From Streptomyces sp. SID8352 (lineage in GTDB: Bacteria > Actinomycetota > Actinomycetes > Streptomycetales > Streptomycetaceae), in assembly GCF_009862265.1 (NCBI RefSeq), contig NZ_WWGX01000035.1:210946-274945 (forward strand): DNA of 64,000 bases. The letters run 5' to 3'. Below the pieces are notes generated by a model that was not told the origin of the DNA, did not search any database, and worked only from the letters and a program-made list of their open reading frames with translations. Within the stretch, counting starts at the first letter, position 1; each line of letters begins with the position of its first letter. The position numbers and the translations under genes are program-made. Positions 8,877-17,932 of the stretch are shown one piece after another.

Positions 8877-10508
8877 ATGCCCCAGGGCGACGGCGGTGAA
8901 CTGCTGGTGACCGTACTGCGCGAACAGGGCGCCGAAGTGGTCTTCGGCGTGGTGAGCGTGCACAACCTCCCGCTCGTCGAAGCGGTCAGCGGCGCACTGA
9001 GGTTCGTCCCGGTGCGGCACGAGGCCGCGGCGGTGAACGCGGCCGACGCGTACGCCCGGGTGAGCGGCGGCCTGGGCGTCGCGCTGACCAGCACCGGAAC
9101 GGGCTGCGGCAACGCGGCCGGCTCCCTGATCGAGGCCCAGTCGGGCGGAGCACCGGTCCTGCACGTGACGGGCCAGATCGACAGCCGGTACCTCGGACTC
9201 GGCCGCGGAGTCATCCACGAGACCCGCGACCAGACCGGACTGCTGCGCGCGGTCTCCGCCCACACCGCGACGGTACGGCCGGGCGCGGACGCGGGCGCCC
9301 TGCTCCGCGACGCGATCGCGCACGCCCGCACACCCCCGTGCGGCCCGGTCAGCGTCGAGTGGCCGATCGACCTCCAGTACGCCCGCCACCGGCTCGACGG
9401 CCCGGCCGTCCCGGCCGGCCACCCGCCCGCCCCGGACCCCGGACAGCTCGCCGCCGCGGCCGAACTGCTGGCGGCGGCCCGCCGGCCGGTGATCTGGGCC
9501 GGCGGCGGCGCCCGCCGCGCCGGCCGCCCCCTGCTCGCCCTCGCCGAACGGCTCGGGGCCCCCGTACTGTCCAGCAACGCGGGCCGCGGCACCCTGCCGG
9601 AGGACCATCCGCTGGTGGTGGGCAACTTCGCCGCGTCGCCCGCCGGCCGGGAACTGCTGGCGGACGCGGACCTCCTGCTGAGCGTGGGAACCCACTTCCG
9701 CTCCAACGAGACCGCCGACTACACCCTCCCCTCGCCCGGCCGCCACGTCCAGATCGACATCTCGGCACCCGCGATCGGCCGGGTCGTCCCCGCCGACGCG
9801 GGGATCGTCGCCGCGGCCCACCCAGCCCTCACCGCTCTGCTGGAACTGCTCCCGGACAGCGGCGCCGAGCCGGGATGGAGGCAGCGCGGCGCGGACCTCG
9901 CCGCCCGGGCCCGCACCGACCTGCGGGCCGCGATCGGCCCGTACGCACTGGTCTGCGACGCGCTCAGGAGCCGCCTGGACCGGGCGTCGGTGATCGCCCG
10001 CGACGTGACCATCGCCTCCAGCCAGTGGGGCAACCGGCTGCTGGAGATCTACGACCCCTCGACCAACCTCTTCCCGCTGGGCGGCGGCATCGGCCAGGGC
10101 CTGTCCATGGGGATCGGCGGCGCCCTCGCCCGGCCCCGCACACCCACCCTGGTCATCGCAGGCGACGGCGGACTCAGTGTCCACCTCGGTGAACTCGGCA
10201 CGCTCGCCCAGGAACGGCCCTGGCTGGTGCTGTGCGTCTTCAACGACGGGGGCTACGGCGTGCTCCGCAACATGCAGGAGGCCCACCGCGGCCGGCGCAG
10301 CGGAGTGGACCTGACCACGCCCGACTTCGCGGCCCTGGCCGCCGCCTACCGGCTGCCCTTCCAACGGGTCACCCGCGCCCAGGACTTCGCCCGCGCCCTC
10401 GACGAGAGCCTCGCCGTCCGCGGACCGAGCGTGATCGAGATCGACGTGGACGCGCTCGGCCCCACCCCGGTCCCCTTCACCCCGCCCGTCACGGTCCCCG
10501 GCACCTGA
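8877..10508 (+). CDS. Thiamine diphosphate-dependent enzyme (acetolactate synthase/decarboxylase superfamily)
   Basis: This 543-residue protein has the three-domain architecture of ThDP enzymes such as acetolactate synthase and benzoylformate decarboxylase. The cofactor-activating Glu lies in VRHEAAAVNAADAYAR, and the ThDP/Mg motif is GDGGLSVHLGELGTLAQERP ending in the Asn-containing FNDGGYG. The ATG at 8877 is preferred over the upstream in-frame start at 8784 because the first 31 codons encode a Pro/Ala-rich stretch and GGAG precedes 8877. It probably decarboxylates, or joins, a 2-oxo acid made in the pathway. The position in an aromatic operon argues against branched-chain amino acid synthesis. 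Confidence 0.88.
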   Translation: MPQGDGGELLVTVLREQGAEVVFGVVSVHNLPLVEAVSGALRFVPVRHEAAAVNAADAYARVSGGLGVALTSTGTGCGNAAGSLIEAQSGGAPVLHVTGQIDSRYLGLGRGVIHETRDQTGLLRAVSAHTATVRPGADAGALLRDAIAHARTPPCGPVSVEWPIDLQYARHRLDGPAVPAGHPPAPDPGQLAAAAELLAAARRPVIWAGGGARRAGRPLLALAERLGAPVLSSNAGRGTLPEDHPLVVGNFAASPAGRELLADADLLLSVGTHFRSNETADYTLPSPGRHVQIDISAPAIGRVVPADAGIVAAAHPALTALLELLPDSGAEPGWRQRGADLAARARTDLRAAIGPYALVCDALRSRLDRASVIARDVTIASSQWGNRLLEIYDPSTNLFPLGGGIGQGLSMGIGGALARPRTPTLVIAGDGGLSVHLGELGTLAQERPWLVLCVFNDGGYGVLRNMQEAHRGRRSGVDLTTPDFAALAAAYRLPFQRVTRAQDFARALDESLAVRGPSVIEIDVDALGPTPVPFTPPVTVPGT

Positions 10509-10553
10509 CCCCCGGCACCCGCCCCCGCCCCCGACCCCCTCTGGACGTGACCC

Positions 10554-12047
10554 ATGACGAACCAACTCCTCGACGGACAGTCCTACCTGGAAAGCCTGCG
10601 CGACGGCCGCACCGTCTACATCGACGGCGAGAAGGTCGAGGACGTCACCGAACACCCGGCGTTCCGCAACAGCGCGCGCTCCGTGGCCCGCCTCTACGAC
10701 GCCCTCCACGATCCCGTGACACGTGACGCCCTGACCTTCGAGGACGACCAGGGCATCACCACCCACCGGTTCTTCGCGCCGTCCCGCACGGCCGACGAAC
10801 TGCTGGGGGCACGGGACGCCATCGCCGCGTGGTCCCGGCTCAGCTACGGCTTCATGGGCCGCACGCCCGACTACAAGGCCGCCTTCATGGCGAGCCTGTC
10901 CAGCGACCCCGAGCTGTACGCCCCCTACGCGGACAACGCCCGCGCCTGGTACCGCCGTTACGCCTCCCAGGCACTGTTCCTCAACCACGTCCTCGTCAAC
11001 CCGCCGGTCGACCGCAGCCGTCCGGTCCACGAGGTGGGCGACGTGTTCGTGCACGTCGTCAGGGAGAACGACCGGGGCATCGTCGTCAGCGGCGCCAAGA
11101 TGCTGGCGACCGGCTCGGCACTGACCCACGCCACGTTCGTCGCACAGAACAGCGCGGTCGGGCTCGAACCGGGCAAGGCCGAGGACTTCGCCCTGGCGTT
11201 CATCGCCCCCATGGACACCCCCGGCTGCGTCCTGCTCAGCCGCAGCTCCTACGAAGCCGCCGCCACCAGCCCGTTCGACCACCCGCTCTCCTCGCGCTTC
11301 GACGAGAACGACGCGGTCCTCGTCTTCCAGGAAGCACTCATCCCCTGGGAGAACGTGCTGATCTACCGGGACGTGGAGAGGGCCAACTCCTTCTTCCCCC
11401 GCTCGGGGTTCATCAACCGCTCGCACCTCCAGGCGGGCACCCGCTTCGCCGTCAAACTCGACCTGATGGCCGGGCTGTTCGCGCGGGCCGCCAAGTCGAA
11501 CGGCACCGACGGGTTCCGCGGGGTGCAGGCGGCCATCGGCGAGGTGCTCACCCTGCGCAACACCGCCTGGGCCCTCTCCACGGTCATGGCGACGGACACC
11601 CAGCCCGGCCCCGGGGGAAGCGTCGTCCCCCGCATCGAACACGCGGGCTCCCTGCGCATGTTCACCTCCCAGGCATGGGAACGCGTCCGGGAACTCTTCG
11701 AAACGCACCTCGGGGGCGCCCCGCTGGTGGTGCCCTCCAGCCACCGCGACCTCGCCAACCCCGAACTCCGCCCGCTCATCGACCGCTACTACCGCGGCTC
11801 GGACTCCTCGGCCGAGAGCCGCATCAAACTCTTCAAGCTGGTCTGGGACACCATCGGCACGGGCTTCGGAGGACGCCACGACCTGTACGAGCGGGTCTAC
11901 TCCGGCAACGCCGACCAGGTCAGGATCGACGCCCTGAACGCGGCCCGGCGCGGCGGACTCGCCGACCGCCTCGACGCCTTCGCCGAGGAGTGCATGGCCG
12001 ACTACGACCTCGACGGCTGGGTCCGCGGCCCCTGGGCACAGCGGTGA
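10554..12047 (+). CDS. HpaB-family FADH2-dependent monooxygenase, large component
   Basis: This 497-residue protein is full length for the 4-hydroxyphenylacetate 3-monooxygenase family (HpaB, TftD, PheA1 type), which uses free reduced flavin to hydroxylate a phenol ortho to its hydroxyl. Recognisable regions are the N-terminal LLDGQSYLESLRDGRTVYID, the central domain with HEVGDVFVHVVREND and VSGAKMLATGSALTH, and the C-terminal helical part with GTGFGGRHDLYERVY. A dedicated reductase domain follows in the next gene, which starts within its stop codon. Together they should convert a phenolic to the catechol cleaved by the extradiol dioxygenase at 5387. Substrate unknown. Confidence 0.92.
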   Translation: MTNQLLDGQSYLESLRDGRTVYIDGEKVEDVTEHPAFRNSARSVARLYDALHDPVTRDALTFEDDQGITTHRFFAPSRTADELLGARDAIAAWSRLSYGFMGRTPDYKAAFMASLSSDPELYAPYADNARAWYRRYASQALFLNHVLVNPPVDRSRPVHEVGDVFVHVVRENDRGIVVSGAKMLATGSALTHATFVAQNSAVGLEPGKAEDFALAFIAPMDTPGCVLLSRSSYEAAATSPFDHPLSSRFDENDAVLVFQEALIPWENVLIYRDVERANSFFPRSGFINRSHLQAGTRFAVKLDLMAGLFARAAKSNGTDGFRGVQAAIGEVLTLRNTAWALSTVMATDTQPGPGGSVVPRIEHAGSLRMFTSQAWERVRELFETHLGGAPLVVPSSHRDLANPELRPLIDRYYRGSDSSAESRIKLFKLVWDTIGTGFGGRHDLYERVYSGNADQVRIDALNAARRGGLADRLDAFAEECMADYDLDGWVRGPWAQR

Positions 12048-13213
12048 ATCGGCCCGTGGACCAGGCGCCTTCGGAGCAGGCGCCCATGGAGCAGGCTCCC
12101 CTGGACCAGACGCTGTTCCGGCACGTCATCGGACACTTCGCCAGCGGCGTGGCCGTCATCACCACCCGGGAGGGGGACACCGACCACGGAATGACCGTGA
12201 GCGCCGTCTCCTCCCTCTCCCTCGACCCGCCGATGCTGCTGGTCTGCGCGCACACCAAGGCGCCGACCCACGCGGCCCTCCACCGCGCGGGAGTGTTCTG
12301 CGTCAACGTGCTCGGCGAGAACCAGGAGCACCTCGCCTCCCAGTTCGCCGGCCCCCGCGCCGACAAGTTCGCCGGCGTCGCCCATGAGCGCGGCGCCCGG
12401 GGAATGCCGGTCCTCACGGACGCGCTCGCGGTCCTGGAGTGCGAGGTGGTGGAGGACATCGTCGGCGGCACCCACCGGGTCTTCCTGGCCCGGGTACTGG
12501 GCGCGCGGGCACGGGAGGGATCCCCGCTCGCCTACTTCCGGGGCGGCTTCGGCCGGTTCGAACCCGCCCGGCACACCGTCGCCCACGAACGGCTGCGGGA
12601 CCTCGTCGTCAGCCGGCGGCTGCCGCCGGACACCGGCCTGCGCGCCGAGGACCTCGCCCCACTGCTGGACACCCCGGTGGCCGCGGCCCACTACGCGGTG
12701 ACCCGGCTGGTGGGGGAGGGGCTCATCGGCCGCGACCCCGAACGCGGACACGTCCTGGTCCCCCTGGCCCGTGCCTCCGTCGACGCGTTCGACGGCCGCC
12801 TCGCCCTGGAGATCGGCGTCGCGGCCGGCCTGCCGGGTCCCCTGGACCCGGCAGCGGTCCGGCAGTGGCGGGAGATCGCGGACCGGGCGGGCAAACACGT
12901 CGCCCACGGACGGATCACGGACACCGACGGCTACCTCACCGCGATCGAGGAGTTCCACGAGTACCTGATCGGACTCGCGGGGAACCCGAGCCTGCGCCGG
13001 ATCTACCGGCGACTCGGTACACCCGGCCTCATGGCCGCGGCACTCAGCGGCAGCGACACCCCCAGCGCCCACGCCGTCGAGGAGCACCACGAGATCATCG
13101 ACGCCTTCGCCGCCGGTGACTTCGCCGGGATCAAGCGGGTCCTCACCCTCCACAACCAGCACACGAAACAGGCACAGCACCACGGCGTCGGCGGGGAGGC
13201 GACCGCCTCCTGA
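12044..13213 (+). CDS. Flavin reductase fused to GntR/FCD-like regulator domain
   Basis: This 389-residue, two-part protein begins with an HpaC-type flavin reductase (FMN-binding split barrel; FRHVIGHFASGVAVITT, TVSAVSSLSLDPPMLLVC, FCVNVLGENQ, ending FRGGFGRFEPA) spanning about residues 20-180. The rest resembles a GntR-family winged helix (LRDLVVSRRLPPDTGL, AAHYAVTRLVGEGLIGRD) plus an FCD ligand-binding helical bundle (EFHEYLIGLAGNPSLRRIYRRL, EEHHEIIDAFAAGDFAGI). The reductase should feed FADH2 to the HpaB-type enzyme; the second half may sense the substrate and modulate the reductase. A related idea is known in Acinetobacter C1-HPAH, whose reductase ends in a MarR-like domain. The GTG at 12044 overlaps the previous stop; ATG 12086 with GGAG upstream is an alternative start. 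Confidence 0.88.
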   Translation: MNRPVDQAPSEQAPMEQAPLDQTLFRHVIGHFASGVAVITTREGDTDHGMTVSAVSSLSLDPPMLLVCAHTKAPTHAALHRAGVFCVNVLGENQEHLASQFAGPRADKFAGVAHERGARGMPVLTDALAVLECEVVEDIVGGTHRVFLARVLGARAREGSPLAYFRGGFGRFEPARHTVAHERLRDLVVSRRLPPDTGLRAEDLAPLLDTPVAAAHYAVTRLVGEGLIGRDPERGHVLVPLARASVDAFDGRLALEIGVAAGLPGPLDPAAVRQWREIADRAGKHVAHGRITDTDGYLTAIEEFHEYLIGLAGNPSLRRIYRRLGTPGLMAAALSGSDTPSAHAVEEHHEIIDAFAAGDFAGIKRVLTLHNQHTKQAQHHGVGGEATAS

Positions 13214-14193
13214 GACACGCCGACGCCCCGCCCCCGGCCCCCGGACCGACCGCCGACCGGCGGGGAGCGCCGGGGGCCGTCCGGCCAACGGCCGATCCCG
13301 GTCGCCGGGGCCCGGCGGGCGGGTGAGCCCGGCCTCCGCGAGCGATCCGGAAGACACCCGGCGGCGCCTTCAGCGCATCGCCCGGTACTCGCCGGTCCCC
13401 CGCCGGACGGGGCCCGGGCCCATCGGCATCGTGCGGACGCGCTCCGACACGGCGGCTCCGCCCGGCGCGGTGCGAACGGGCTTCGGCTCCCCGGCGGCCC
13501 CCGCCCGGTCCTGACGGGTGCCGACCGGCCGAAGGCGATCGGCTCCTCCCGGCCCCGGAGGTCCCAGCAAGGCGTTGGACGTGCCGGTGGGTGATGAGGC
13601 GGGTGGCGCGCCCGAGGAACACTTCGTGGATGTCGCCGCGTCGTTCCCGCCGGACACCACGCCCTCGTCGACGCACAGGGCATTCCGACCGCTGACTTCT
13701 CATGACGGCGGAGTTGCCGGATGATGCATGTGCTGTGGACAGCGGGTGACGCCTTCGTGCGGGAGCGCGGCCTGATTCGCGACACCCACACTCCTGAGGC
13801 GCGGGCCGCTTTCTGCGGCATTCACGGCGCACGCCGGTCCGGTGACCTCGCAGGCGCGGGCCGAGCGGCACTGCATGCCGCTCCCGCCGCGGCAGCCGGC
13901 GCCCCCCCGGGGAATCGGCGCCACCGCACGTCGGCGCGGGTCCGAAGCGTCGTCCGCTCCGTGGAGACGTGCGGGAAGCGGCGGATGGCGGTATCCGACC
14001 GGTGTTCAACGCGTGCACGCCGTGCCACCCGTCCGGACCTTTCACCGACCGGACCGCTGCGCCCTACTGGAGAGGACGAGAAGGCCGGAGGGAGCGCGGC
14101 GGTGGCTGTCCGCCGCCAGGCCCCGGCCGTCTCCGCCGGCCTGCCCGGGCGCGCCGGCGGAGGACAGAGGACCACGACACCCAGGAGGGCTTC
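13214..14193. other. Gap between operons; no confident gene
   Basis: Nearly 1 kb between the fused reductase and the secreted-protein gene at 14194. The stretch 13570-13880 is slightly lower in GC and carries short open frames on both strands (for example 13721 onward on +, and 13700-13924 on -), none with a clear ribosome site or recognisable domain. It could contain an old gene remnant. CGGCCCCCGG and CCGGGGGCCG just after 13213 may form a loose terminator stem. The promoter of the next operon should lie in the last ~150 bases. Confidence 0.45.
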
Positions 14194-14664
14194 ATGCTCA
14201 CCGACCTCTCCCCCCGGCGCAGGCGCCGCCTTGTCGCGGCATGCGGCGCGGCCCTGCTGGTATGCGCGGCCGGCGGCACCACACTCGCCGCCGCGATGCC
14301 CGCCCAGACACCCCGGACATGCGGCCTCGGCACCCTGAAGGGCCGCTACCACTTCGCCGCCGACGGATGGCTGACCACCGCATCGGGCCGGACTCCCCTC
14401 AGCTACGCCGGATTCGAGGAGTTCGACGGCGCGGGACACATCAAGGGGACCATCCGCGTGAGCGTCGGCGGAAACGTCGCTCCCATCGAACGGTACGACG
14501 CCGCCTACACGCTCGGTTCCGACTGCGTGGCCTCCCAGACCGGAGTCATCGCCGGGGAGATGACCCACTGGGACCTCTACCCGTCCCCGAAGGGGGACCG
14601 GTTCACCTTCATCCGCACCGACCCGGGGACGGTCACTTCGGGGGTCGAACACCGTGTCGGCTGA
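14194..14664 (+). CDS. Small secreted protein of unknown function
   Basis: This 156-residue protein starts with a typical Sec signal: a basic n-region (SPRRRRR), a hydrophobic core (LVAACGAALLVCAAGGTTLAA) and a likely cleavage site after an Ala-rich AAAMPAQ. The ~120-residue mature part has two Cys (CGLGTLKG; LGSDCVAS) that could form a disulfide, and alternating hydrophobic/polar segments (FEEFDGAGHIKGTIRVS) suggesting a beta-rich lipocalin-like fold. AGGAGG precedes ATG 14194. Its end overlaps the chorismatase start by 11 bases, so it is part of that operon. I do not recognise a function; a secreted binding or cyclase-like role linked to the product is speculative. Confidence 0.82.
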   Translation: MLTDLSPRRRRRLVAACGAALLVCAAGGTTLAAAMPAQTPRTCGLGTLKGRYHFAADGWLTTASGRTPLSYAGFEEFDGAGHIKGTIRVSVGGNVAPIERYDAAYTLGSDCVASQTGVIAGEMTHWDLYPSPKGDRFTFIRTDPGTVTSGVEHRVG

Positions 14665-15634
14665 CAGGCCCCTGACGGCGGTGTTCGCCGACCGGGAACC
14701 GGCGGAGGGCGCGCAGGGAGTGCTCGGTTTCGTCACCCACGGCACGGAGCTGGACAGCGGACTGCGCTTCGACGGGATACCCCGCCTCTCCCTGCCCGTA
14801 TCGGACAGCGGGTGGCAGTTCTCCGAGACATGGAGCGCGGGAGGAGCCGTCAGAAGCGGACGGGTGGGGAACCTGGTGTACGCCCACGACGGGGAACGGC
14901 TGTTCTGCGCGGCCCACATCCCCGCGTCGCCCACCTACCACGAGTCGACCGAGGCCATCTACCGGGCGGTCTTCGAACTGACCGGCAGGCTCCGCTACCC
15001 GCGCGTGTTCCGGATGTGGAACTTCATCGGCGGGATCAACGACGACAACAGCGAGGGCACCGAGATCTACCGCGACTTCTGCGTCGGCCGGGCGAGGGCC
15101 TTCGAGGAACTCGGCCCGGACGCGCCGGTCCCGGCGGCCACCGGCATCGGCGCGCACGGCCGGGGCATCGGGATCTACGCCCTCGCCTGCCGCGGCGGAC
15201 TGCCGGTGCACATCGAGAACCCGCAGCAGGTGCCCGCCTACGAGTACCCGGACCGGTACGGCATCAAGCCGCCGAAGTTCGCGCGGGCCACGCTCCTGGA
15301 CGACGCGGGCACACCCCGCCTGTTCGTCTCCGGCACCGCCAGCATCATCGGCTCGGAGACGGTCGGGCACGGGGACGTGGCGGCTCAGTGCGAGACGACA
15401 CTGGGAAACATCCGGCTCCTGATCGGCGGTGAGAACCTCCGCGCGCACGGTGGCACCCGCGGCTACACCCTCAGGGACCTCAAGCTCGTGAAGGTCTACG
15501 TGAAGCACGCCGCGGACGTGGCACGGGTCGAGGCGCTCTGCGCGGGCCGGTTCGGCACCGGCACCCGGGTCGTGTTCCTGAACGTGGACGTCTGCCGCTC
15601 GGACCTGCTGGTGGAGATCGAGGCATATGCCTGA
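14654..15634 (+). CDS. Chorismatase of the FkbO/Hyg5 family
   Basis: This 326-residue protein carries the family signatures: RMWNFIGGINDDNSEGTEIY, YRDFCVGRARAFEEL, IGAHGRGIGIYALA, NPQQVPAYEYP, PPKFARAT and SGTASIIGSETVGHGDVAAQ. Chorismatases hydrolyse chorismate, losing pyruvate. FkbO types give a dihydroxy-cyclohexadiene carboxylate and Hyg5 types give 3-hydroxybenzoate. Near the C-terminus VDVCRSDLLVEIE places Cys314 seven residues before Glu321, the spacing I recall for the Hyg5-type active-site Cys/Glu pair, so 3-hydroxybenzoate is the more likely product. The GTG start at 14654 lies within the previous gene. A dedicated DAHP synthase two genes downstream supports use of chorismate for a specialised product. 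Confidence 0.92.
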   Translation: MSADRPLTAVFADREPAEGAQGVLGFVTHGTELDSGLRFDGIPRLSLPVSDSGWQFSETWSAGGAVRSGRVGNLVYAHDGERLFCAAHIPASPTYHESTEAIYRAVFELTGRLRYPRVFRMWNFIGGINDDNSEGTEIYRDFCVGRARAFEELGPDAPVPAATGIGAHGRGIGIYALACRGGLPVHIENPQQVPAYEYPDRYGIKPPKFARATLLDDAGTPRLFVSGTASIIGSETVGHGDVAAQCETTLGNIRLLIGGENLRAHGGTRGYTLRDLKLVKVYVKHAADVARVEALCAGRFGTGTRVVFLNVDVCRSDLLVEIEAYA

Positions 15635-15674
15635 CAACGCCCGGGCAACCCGACGAACGAGCAGGAGGACGGGT

Positions 15675-16703
15675 GTGACCGAGAACGACGGACCGAGGAT
15701 CGGTGTGGTGCTGCCCGGCCGTGAGGCCGTGGTCACCGGGGGCGGCTACCCGCGTCGCATCGCCGCCCTGGCGGCGCGCGCCGAAGGCATGGGGTACGAC
15801 TCGGTGTGGGCGGGGGAGTCGCCCCTGGCGCGCTGCCGCTTCGACCCCCTGCTGCTCCTGGCAGCGGCGGCGGCCCGCACGGAACGGATCGCACTGGGCA
15901 CCGCCGTGGTGCTCGGTGTCCAGCACCAGCCGGTACGCCTCGCCCACGCGACCGCCTGCCTCGACCAACTGGCCGGAGGCCGCCTCCTGCTGGGTCTGGG
16001 GGTCGGGTTCACCTCCGCCGCGTGCGAAGCGGAGTTCGCCGCGCTCGGCGTGCCCTATCAGGGCCGGGTGCAGCGGTCCGTTGAACTCATCGAAGCGTGC
16101 CGCCTCCTGTGGCAGTCCCACGGGGAGCCCGTGAACTACGAAGGCACACACGTCCGACTGCGGGATGTGGCCATGGAAGTGGCGCCCCACACCAAGGGCG
16201 GTCCACCGTTGTGGCTGGCCGGCGCCGCCGCTCCGGCGCTGCGCCGTGTGGGCTCTCTCGCCGACGGCTGGTTCCCCACGGCCACCGGCGCCCAGTCGTA
16301 CGCGGAGGGCTGGCGCGCGGTCGAGTCCAGCAGAAGCAGGGCCGGCCGGCCGGAGGGTTCCGTCACACCGGCGATGTACGTCACCGTCGCACTCGGAAAG
16401 GACAGGCCCGCGGCGGAAGCGGATCTAGAGCGCTTCGTCCGCGGCTACTACCGGCAGGACCTCGCATCGATCCGCCGAACCCAGGGAGTGTTCGGCGGCA
16501 CGCCCGAACAGGTCGCCGGACAACTGCTGCGCTACGCCGACGCCGGAGCACGCCACTTCGCGCTCCGCCTCGCCACTCCCGACCTCCTCCCCTCTTCGTA
16601 CGAGAGGGCGCTGACCGATGTGGCACAACGGCTCGTGCCGCTGCTGCGACGGCGCACCCCCGCCCCGGAGCCGGGAGGTGCCCAGCCGTGCCCGCACCGG
16701 TGA
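15675..16703 (+). CDS. LLM-class (luciferase-like) flavin-dependent oxidoreductase
   Basis: This 342-residue TIM-barrel protein is of the bacterial-luciferase-like family: RIGVVLPG start, AEGMGYDSVWAGE, AARTERIALGTAVVLG, DQLAGGRLLLGLGVGF and the C-terminal FGGTPEQVAGQLLRYADAGA. Members use FMNH2 or F420 for monooxygenation or hydride transfer. GTG 15675 is chosen because AGGAGG ends 6 bases upstream; an in-frame ATG at 15627 would add 16 Arg/Thr-rich residues. In a chorismatase operon it is a candidate tailoring enzyme for a hydroxybenzoate-type product. Which cofactor and reaction are used cannot be told. Confidence 0.88.
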   Translation: MTENDGPRIGVVLPGREAVVTGGGYPRRIAALAARAEGMGYDSVWAGESPLARCRFDPLLLLAAAAARTERIALGTAVVLGVQHQPVRLAHATACLDQLAGGRLLLGLGVGFTSAACEAEFAALGVPYQGRVQRSVELIEACRLLWQSHGEPVNYEGTHVRLRDVAMEVAPHTKGGPPLWLAGAAAPALRRVGSLADGWFPTATGAQSYAEGWRAVESSRSRAGRPEGSVTPAMYVTVALGKDRPAAEADLERFVRGYYRQDLASIRRTQGVFGGTPEQVAGQLLRYADAGARHFALRLATPDLLPSSYERALTDVAQRLVPLLRRRTPAPEPGGAQPCPHR

Positions 16704-17932
16704 TCACCGCCCAGGACCAACTGCTGCACGACTACCTGGCACCCGCCCTCGCCCTGCCGGCGGCCCAGCAACCGGTGTGGCCCGAACCCCTGCTGACCCG
16801 AGCGGTACGCCAGCTTCTGGGCCACGCCCCGGGCCTGGTCACGGTGGCGGAGATCGAACGACTGCGTCGCCGGCTGGCCGACGTGGCCGAAGGCCGCGCG
16901 TTCGTGCTCCAGGGCGGTGACTGCGCCGAGACCTTCGCCGACAACACGCCCGCGCACGTGGGAGCGAACGTGTCCGCGCTGCACCGCACGGCACAGACCC
17001 TGCGGCGGGCCACCGGTCTCCCGGTGACGGTCCTCGCACGCCTCGCCGGCCAGTACGCGAAACCGAGGTCGGCGCAGCTCGACGGCCAGGGTCTGCCGAG
17101 CTATCGGGGAGATGCGGTCAACGGCCTCGCACCGGACGCCCGTTCCCGCCTCCCCGACGCCGCGCGGATGCTCGCCGCGTACGCCCAGGCCTCCGCGACC
17201 CTGAATTGGCTGGGAACCCACTCCTTCGCCCCGGACCTCTTCGTCAGCCATGAAGCACTGCTCCTCGACTACGAGGCCCCGCTGGTGCGCTGGGGACCGG
17301 AGGGCAACGCCGCCCGCCCGTACTCGCTGTCGGCGCACTCGCTGTGGATCGGGGAGCGGACCCGGCAGCGGTACGGTGCGCACCTCGCGTTCGCGGCGGC
17401 GGTCGACAACCCGGTCGCGGTGAAGCTCGGTCCCCGGGCGACACCCGACGAGGTTCTGCGATACGCGCGGACACTCGATCCGGCCGGGGTGCCGGGACGG
17501 CTGACCTTCATCTGCCGGATGGGGCACGACAAGGTCACCGAGTGCCTGCCTCCGCTGATCGCGAAGCTGACCGAGGCCCGGCGCACCGTCGTGTGGCAGT
17601 GCGACCCCATGCACGCGAACACCCACGTGTCGGCGAACGGATACAAGACCCGCGACCTCGAGCACGTCATGGCGGAGCTGGACGGCTACTTCTCGGTGCA
17701 CCGGGCCCTCGGCACCCATCCCGGCGGTGTCCACCTGGAGCTGACGGGGGACGACGTGACCGAGTGCGTCGGGGGCACCCCGCCGGTGACCCCGGACCGC
17801 CTCCCGCAGCGCTACCGCACGGCCTGCGACCCCCGTCTCAACCCCGCGCAGACCCGCGAAGTGGCCCGCCAGGTCGGTGACCTGCTGCACGAAGCCGTCA
17901 TCCGGGCACCGGGACAGGAGGACCTCTCGTGA
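16688..17932 (+). CDS. Class II (plant/actinobacterial type) DAHP synthase
   Basis: This 414-residue 3-deoxy-D-arabino-heptulosonate 7-phosphate synthase joins PEP and erythrose 4-phosphate as the first shikimate-pathway step. Signatures are FVLQGGDCAETF, LARLAGQYAKPRS, GTHSFAPDLFVSHEALLLDYE, PVAVKLGPRATPDE, TFICRMGHDKV, WQCDPMHANTH and GGVHLELTGDDVTECVGG. GTG 16688 follows GGGAGGTG and lies inside the preceding gene. A second, cluster-borne DAHP synthase next to a chorismatase is a common way actinomycetes raise chorismate supply for secondary metabolism. It may therefore escape normal feedback control, which would need testing. Confidence 0.95.
   Translation: MPAPVITAQDQLLHDYLAPALALPAAQQPVWPEPLLTRAVRQLLGHAPGLVTVAEIERLRRRLADVAEGRAFVLQGGDCAETFADNTPAHVGANVSALHRTAQTLRRATGLPVTVLARLAGQYAKPRSAQLDGQGLPSYRGDAVNGLAPDARSRLPDAARMLAAYAQASATLNWLGTHSFAPDLFVSHEALLLDYEAPLVRWGPEGNAARPYSLSAHSLWIGERTRQRYGAHLAFAAAVDNPVAVKLGPRATPDEVLRYARTLDPAGVPGRLTFICRMGHDKVTECLPPLIAKLTEARRTVVWQCDPMHANTHVSANGYKTRDLEHVMAELDGYFSVHRALGTHPGGVHLELTGDDVTECVGGTPPVTPDRLPQRYRTACDPRLNPAQTREVARQVGDLLHEAVIRAPGQEDLS

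Noticed and set aside
13721..14338. 205-codon frame in the gap before the secreted-protein gene
   Set aside because: No ribosome site or domain, and it runs out of frame into the well-supported gene at 14194. A remnant cannot be excluded.
15621..15632. Perfect 12-base palindrome AGGCATATGCCT at the end of the chorismatase gene
   Set aside because: It lies inside coding sequence (Glu-Ala-Tyr-Ala then stop) and shows no promoter nearby; probably chance.
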